Source: Nocardioides xinjiangensis
Lineage (GTDB): Bacteria > Actinomycetota > Actinomycetes > Propionibacteriales > Nocardioidaceae
Length of the DNA: 64,000 nt
Assembly: GCF_017916455.1 (NCBI RefSeq)
Contig: NZ_JAFMSY010000001.1
Span: 2,153,977-2,217,976 of the forward strand
Reading direction: 5' to 3'
Below, in pieces: positions 59,779 to 64,000 of the stretch. The translations under genes were made by a program, and so were the position numbers. Each line of letters starts with the position of its first letter. Position 1 is the first letter of the stretch. Under the pieces are notes generated by a model. That model saw nothing but the letters and a program-made list of their open reading frames with translations. It was not told the origin of the DNA and did not search any database.

Positions 59779-59785
59779 GCAGCCC

Positions 59786-60337
59786 ATGGACTCGTCCCAC
59801 GTGGAGCACGACCTGGTCAACGTCCTCTTCACCGAGGAGCAGATCCAGCAGCGGCTCGCCGAGATGGCGTTGCAGATCTCCGAGGACTACGCGGGACGCG
59901 ACCTGCTCGTGGTCGGCGTGCTCCGCGGCGCCGTGATGGTGATGGCCGACCTCGCGCGCGCGATGCCCGGCCACCTGGAGATGGACTGGATGGCCGTCAC
60001 CTCCTACGGCTCGGGCACCAAGTCGTCCGGCGTCGTGCGGATCCTCAAGGACCTCGACACCGACATCAGCGGCCGTGACGTGCTCATCGTCGACGAGATC
60101 ATCGACACCGGGCTCACCCTCAGCTGGCTGGTCAACAACCTCTCGAGCCGCAACCCGGCGAGCGTCGAGATCGCCACGCTGCTGCGCAAGCCCGAGGCCC
60201 TGTCGATGCCCGTCGAGCCGAAGTACGTCGGGTGGGACATCCCCAACGAGTTCGTCGTGGGGTACGGCCTCGACTACCGCGAGCGCTACCGCAACCTGCG
60301 CGACATCGGCACGCTCGCCCCCCACGTCTACAGCTGA
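59786..60337 (+). CDS. hpt: Hypoxanthine phosphoribosyltransferase
   Basis: This 183-residue type I phosphoribosyltransferase has [19 protein letters not shown], the PRPP-binding motif [19 protein letters not shown] and a C-terminal [14 protein letters not shown]. It salvages hypoxanthine and guanine to IMP and GMP using PRPP. The length and order before ftsH match the conserved actinobacterial arrangement. Confidence 0.94.
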   Translation: MDSSHVEHDLVNVLFTEEQIQQRLAEMALQISEDYAGRDLLVVGVLRGAVMVMADLARAMPGHLEMDWMAVTSYGSGTKSSGVVRILKDLDTDISGRDVLIVDEIIDTGLTLSWLVNNLSSRNPASVEIATLLRKPEALSMPVEPKYVGWDIPNEFVVGYGLDYRERYRNLRDIGTLAPHVYS

Positions 60338-60451
60338 CCCCGCAGCGGCCGCCGCTCGCGGGGGTCGCCCCGCTACACCCCGCCTGAAAGAATGAGCCTC
60401 CCGGTGACGTCCGGCGTCGCCACCTCAATCCCCAACCGGTGAAAGTTGCCT

Positions 60452-62509
60452 GTGAAGCGCATATTCAAGGGTCCCTGGCTGTGGATCGTCCTGTCCGCCT
60501 TCGCGGTGCTCCTGGCGATCCAGTTCCTCGCGCCCAGTGACGGCTACGACGAGGTCAAGACCTCGACCCTCGCCTCCTACATCGACGACGGCTCGGTCGA
60601 CGAGATCCAGTTCATCGACGGTGACCAGGTCATCGAGGCCACCCTCGACGAGGGCACCCGCGACGACGGCGACAAGGTGACCGCCCACTACATCCAGGGT
60701 GAGCAGGAGGCGCTGCTGGAGGCGGTCAAGGAGCAGTTCGCCGAGGGCACGATCTCCGACTACGACTCCGACAACCCGCAGCCCAGCTTCCTCGGCTCGC
60801 TGCTGGCGACGCTGCTGCCCTTCGCGCTGATCATCCTGCTGTTCGTCTTCTTGATGAACCAGGCCCAAGGCGGCGGCGGCCGCGGGGTGATGCAGTTCGC
60901 CAAGTCCAAGGCCAAGCTCATCACCAAGGACATGCCCAAGACGACGTTCAGCGACGTCGCCGGCTGCGAGGAGGCGATCGAGGAGCTCGGCGAGATCAAG
61001 GAGTTCCTCACCGACCCGGCCAAGTTCCAGGCCGTCGGCGCCAAGATCCCCAAGGGCGTGCTGCTCTACGGCCCGCCCGGCACCGGCAAGACCCTCCTCG
61101 CGCGCGCCGTCGCCGGCGAGGCCGGGGTGCCCTTCTACTCCATCTCCGGCTCCGACTTCGTCGAGATGTTCGTCGGCGTCGGTGCCAGCCGCGTCCGCGA
61201 CCTCTTCGAGCAGGCCAAGGAGAACCCGCCGGCCATCGTCTTCATCGACGAGATCGACGCCGTGGGCCGCCACCGCGGTGCGGGCATGGGCGGTGGCCAC
61301 GACGAGCGCGAGCAGACGCTCAACCAGCTGCTCGTCGAGATGGACGGCTTCGACGTGCGCGGCGGCGTGATCCTCATCGCCGCCACGAACCGCCCCGACG
61401 TCCTCGACCCCGCGCTGCTGCGCCCGGGCCGCTTCGACCGGCAGGTGCAGGTCGACGCCCCCGACCTCAACGGCCGCTACCAGATCCTCAAGGTCCACTC
61501 CCGCGGCAAGCCGATCGCGCAGGACATCGACCTGATGAGCATCGCCCGTCGCACCCCCGGCTTCACCGGCGCCGACCTGGCCAACGTGCTCAACGAGGCC
61601 GCGCTGCTGACCGCCCGCAGCAACGCCAAGCTCATCACCGACGCCTCGCTCGACGAGGCGATCGACCGCGTCATCGCCGGCCCGCAGCGTCGTACGCGCC
61701 TGATGAGCGAGCGCGAGAAGCTCATCACCGCCTACCACGAGGGCGGCCACGCCCTGGTCGCAGCGGCGCTGCCCGGCACCGACCCGGTGCACAAGGTGAC
61801 GATCCTGCCGCGCGGTCGCGCCCTCGGATACACGATGGTGCTGCCCGACCGCGACAAGTACTCCCAGACCCGCAGCGAGATGCTCGACTCGCTCGCCTAC
61901 ATGCTGGGCGGGATGGCGGCGGAGGCGCTGATCTTCCACGACGTGACCTCCGGAGCGGGCAACGACATCGAGAAGGCGACCAACCTGGCGCGCGCCATGG
62001 TCACCCAGTACGGCATGACCGAGCGCCTCGGCGCGGTCAAGCTCGGCGACAGCAATTCCGAGCCCTTCCTGGGTCGCGACATGGGCCACACGCGCAACTA
62101 CTCCGAGAAGACGGCCGCGGCGGTCGACGAGGAGGTGAAGGCGCTGCTCAACCACGCGCACCAGGAGGCCTTCGAGATCCTCGAGACCAACCGCGACGTG
62201 CTCGACGCGCTCGTGCTGGCGCTGCTGGACAAGGAGACGCTCGACAAGGCGGAGATCGCCGAGATCTTCGAGCCGCTCACCCGGCGCCCGACGCGCCCGG
62301 CATGGACGGGCTCGCCCGAGCGGGTGCCCTCCTCGATCCCGCCTGTCGACATCCCGCAGGAGATCCGCGACCGTGCCCTGGCCGGCGCGGCCGCCGAGGA
62401 GCCGGAGGCCGGCGCGATCCTGACGCCCCCGGGAGCCGGCGGCGACCTCCACGGCACGCCGGAGGTCGGTCCGGAGGCGCCCGTCCCGCCACGCCCGGAC
62501 GCCCCGTGA
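60452..62509 (+). CDS. ftsH: ATP-dependent zinc metalloprotease FtsH
   Basis: This 685-residue membrane AAA protease has TM1 ([20 protein letters not shown]), a periplasmic-side domain, TM2 ([17 protein letters not shown]), Walker [14 protein letters not shown], Walker [13 protein letters not shown], second region [18 protein letters not shown], and the zinc site YHEGGHALV near residue 430. It degrades misfolded membrane proteins and regulators. GTG at 60452 is set 6 bases after GGTGAAAG; a TTG at 60446 adds two residues. The final 70 residues are a Pro/Ala-rich tail. Confidence 0.95.
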   Translation: MKRIFKGPWLWIVLSAFAVLLAIQFLAPSDGYDEVKTSTLASYIDDGSVDEIQFIDGDQVIEATLDEGTRDDGDKVTAHYIQGEQEALLEAVKEQFAEGTISDYDSDNPQPSFLGSLLATLLPFALIILLFVFLMNQAQGGGGRGVMQFAKSKAKLITKDMPKTTFSDVAGCEEAIEELGEIKEFLTDPAKFQAVGAKIPKGVLLYGPPGTGKTLLARAVAGEAGVPFYSISGSDFVEMFVGVGASRVRDLFEQAKENPPAIVFIDEIDAVGRHRGAGMGGGHDEREQTLNQLLVEMDGFDVRGGVILIAATNRPDVLDPALLRPGRFDRQVQVDAPDLNGRYQILKVHSRGKPIAQDIDLMSIARRTPGFTGADLANVLNEAALLTARSNAKLITDASLDEAIDRVIAGPQRRTRLMSEREKLITAYHEGGHALVAAALPGTDPVHKVTILPRGRALGYTMVLPDRDKYSQTRSEMLDSLAYMLGGMAAEALIFHDVTSGAGNDIEKATNLARAMVTQYGMTERLGAVKLGDSNSEPFLGRDMGHTRNYSEKTAAAVDEEVKALLNHAHQEAFEILETNRDVLDALVLALLDKETLDKAEIAEIFEPLTRRPTRPAWTGSPERVPSSIPPVDIPQEIRDRALAGAAAEEPEAGAILTPPGAGGDLHGTPEVGPEAPVPPRPDAP

Positions 62510-63126
62510 CCGACCCGATCTCCGCCCCGGACCGGGCGCCCGAGGACGTGCCGCCGTTCGACCACGCCCGCGCCGAGGCCGCGGTGCGCGAGCTGCTCGC
62601 CGCCCTGGGCGAGGACCCCTCTCGCGAGGGCCTGCGCGAGACACCGGCCCGGGTTGCGCGGGCCTACGCCGAGCTGACGCAGGGCCTTCGGCAGACGGCC
62701 GAGGAGGTGCTGACGACCACCTTCGACATCGGTCACGAGGAGATGGTGCTGGTCCGCGACATCGAGCTCTGGTCGATGTGCGAGCACCACCTGGTGCCCT
62801 TCACCGGGGTGGCCCACGTGGGCTACATCCCGGCGGAGAGCGGCAAGATCACCGGGCTGTCCAAGCTCGCCCGCCTCGTCGACGTCTACGCCAAGCGCCC
62901 GCAGGTGCAGGAGCGGCTGACCACCCAGGTCGCCGACTCGCTGATGGAGATCCTCGAGGCGCGCGGCGTGATCGTGGTCATCGAGGCCGAGCACCTCTGC
63001 ATGACCATGCGCGGGGTCCGCAAGGCGGGCGCGCGCACCATCACGTCGGCGGTCCGCGGCGCCATGCTCACCAACCAGGCCACGCGTGCCGAGGCGATGG
63101 CGCTGATCCGTTCGGGCACCAGGTGA
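62506..63126 (+). CDS. folE: GTP cyclohydrolase I
   Basis: This 206-residue enzyme has [20 protein letters not shown], with zinc ligands Cys and His, and [20 protein letters not shown] with the second Cys and catalytic residues. It converts GTP to 7,8-dihydroneopterin triphosphate, the first step of folate synthesis. GTG at 62506 overlaps the ftsH stop (GTGA), and its own stop overlaps the folP GTG, so protease and folate genes are translationally linked. Confidence 0.95.
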   Translation: MTDPISAPDRAPEDVPPFDHARAEAAVRELLAALGEDPSREGLRETPARVARAYAELTQGLRQTAEEVLTTTFDIGHEEMVLVRDIELWSMCEHHLVPFTGVAHVGYIPAESGKITGLSKLARLVDVYAKRPQVQERLTTQVADSLMEILEARGVIVVIEAEHLCMTMRGVRKAGARTITSAVRGAMLTNQATRAEAMALIRSGTR

Positions 63127-64000
63127 GCGAGGCCGGCCTCCGGCACGAGCCCGGGGTCCCCCGGGTGATGGGCATCGTCAACGTCACGCCCGACTCCTTC
63201 TCCGACGGGGGCCGCTGGGACACCACCGAGACGGCGGTCGCGCACGGGCGGCGGCTGCTGGAGGAGGGCGCCGACCTCCTCGACATCGGCGGCGAGTCGA
63301 CCCGGCCCGGGGCCACCCGCCCGCTCGTGGCCGAGGAGCTCGACCGGGTGGTCCCTGTCATCGAGGAGCTCGCCGGCGACGGAGCCCTGGTCTCGGTGGA
63401 CACCATGCGCGCGGAGGTCGCCCAGGCGGCCCTCGCGGCGGGGGCCCGGATCGTCAACGACGTCTCCGGCGGGCTCGCCGACCCGCGCATCCTCGACGTC
63501 GTCGCCGCCGGTGACGCGACCTACGTGGCGATGCACTGGCGTGCCCACGCCGACCGGATGCGCAACTTCGCCGACTACTCACCCGACGGCGTCGTGGCGA
63601 CCGTGCGCCGTGAGCTGGCCGAGCGCCTGGACTCCGCCGTGGCCGCCGGCGTCGCGCTCGAGCGCATCGTCGTCGACCCGGGGCTCGGGTTCGCCAAGCA
63701 GCCGCACCACAACTGGGAGCTCCTGGCCGGGCTCGACGTGCTGCGCGGGCTCGGCCGGCCGCTGCTGGTGGGGGCGAGCCGCAAGTCGTTCCTGGGCTCG
63801 CTGCTGGCCGAGGACGGCGCCCCGCGCCCGGTCGACGGGCGCGAGCACGCGCACGCCGCCCTGGTCGCGCTGCTCGCCGGCCGCGGGGTCGACGTCCTGC
63901 GCGTGCACGACGTACGCGCCACGCGGGACGCCCTCGCGGTGGTGCGCGCGCTCGGTCCGGGAGGGCTGGGCGAGCCGGCCCCCCACGGGAAGGACGAGGG
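63123..64000 (+). CDS. folP: Dihydropteroate synthase (partial, cut by window end)
   Basis: Translation from GTG 63123 gives about 292 residues with no stop before the edge. [18 protein letters not shown] is the pterin-binding loop, [11 protein letters not shown] the pABA/diphosphate loop, and [19 protein letters not shown] plus [11 protein letters not shown] are the C-terminal TIM-barrel signatures. It joins pABA to dihydropterin pyrophosphate and is the target of sulfonamides. Most of the family length is present; the last residues lie outside. Coupled to folE by GTGA. Confidence 0.95.
   Translation, partial: MSEAGLRHEPGVPRVMGIVNVTPDSFSDGGRWDTTETAVAHGRRLLEEGADLLDIGGESTRPGATRPLVAEELDRVVPVIEELAGDGALVSVDTMRAEVAQAALAAGARIVNDVSGGLADPRILDVVAAGDATYVAMHWRAHADRMRNFADYSPDGVVATVRRELAERLDSAVAAGVALERIVVDPGLGFAKQPHHNWELLAGLDVLRGLGRPLLVGASRKSFLGSLLAEDGAPRPVDGREHAHAALVALLAGRGVDVLRVHDVRATRDALAVVRALGPGGLGEPAPHGKDE

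Overview
The window is GC-rich, densely coded chromosomal DNA from an actinobacterium. The gene set fits a Nocardioides-like member of the Propionibacteriales: an F420-dependent LLM oxidoreductase, a SigB/F-type sigma factor, GAF-ANTAR regulators, fused IcmF, a DUF2342 zinc protein and the order tilS-hpt-ftsH-folE-folP. The genus is inferred from gene content, not measured. Both window ends cut a gene: a cupin gene on the left and folP on the right. I see no tRNA, rRNA, transposase, integrase, phage gene or CRISPR array.

Layout, left to right. At 0-12 kb lie small unrelated units: a cupin/HxlR divergent pair, a YtcJ-type amidohydrolase, an M15 peptidase, a rhomboid protease, an operon of acidic peptide, short binding lipoprotein and CDF transporter, a flavodoxin-like reductase, an HAD phosphatase, a GAF-type regulator, a LuxR-type regulator coupled to an F420 oxidoreductase, and a three-gene membrane operon with a 27-residue microprotein. 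At 12.4-15.5 kb are a CinA-type amidase and a coupled operon of zinc alcohol dehydrogenase, haem-oxygenase-like diiron enzyme and CDGSH iron-sulfur protein. At 15.5-22.2 kb seven minus-strand genes, each overlapping the next by 4 bases, encode four glycosyltransferases, an SRPBCC protein, a phytoene-desaturase-like flavoenzyme and a methyltransferase. At 22.4-25.2 kb are three regulators (GAF-ANTAR, AraC, SigB/F). At 25.3-33.2 kb is a divergent locus for putrescine/GABA-type amine breakdown with a PucR regulator.

At 33.3-44 kb are a SurA-N lipoprotein, a MASE1-type sensor kinase with a divergent single-domain response regulator, and a B12-linked set (BtuF-like receptor, MarR regulator, fused isobutyryl-CoA mutase icmF) with a 20-base palindromic operator candidate directly before icmF. 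A short aldehyde dehydrogenase, an ElaA-like acetyltransferase and an alpha/beta hydrolase follow. At 44.1-48 kb a TPP riboswitch precedes the thiamine ABC transporter thiBPQ. At 48-55 kb are a PAP2 membrane enzyme, a repeat-filled intergenic region, an NlpC/P60 wall hydrolase, a sulfotransferase, an acyl-CoA oxidase-like enzyme and a small hydrolase. At 55-64 kb is the housekeeping block: ppa, then divergently dacB, DUF2342, tilS, a lone response regulator, hpt, ftsH, folE and folP.

Two features run through the window. First, three intergenic regions carry tandem arrays of imperfect palindromes (3495-3764, 6421-6606, 49270-49691). The first and third belong to one sequence family although they lie 46 kb apart. 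Second, many genes have a TANNNT hexamer only 6-8 bases before the start codon, which suggests widespread leaderless transcription, while operon-internal genes use GTGA/ATGA overlaps.
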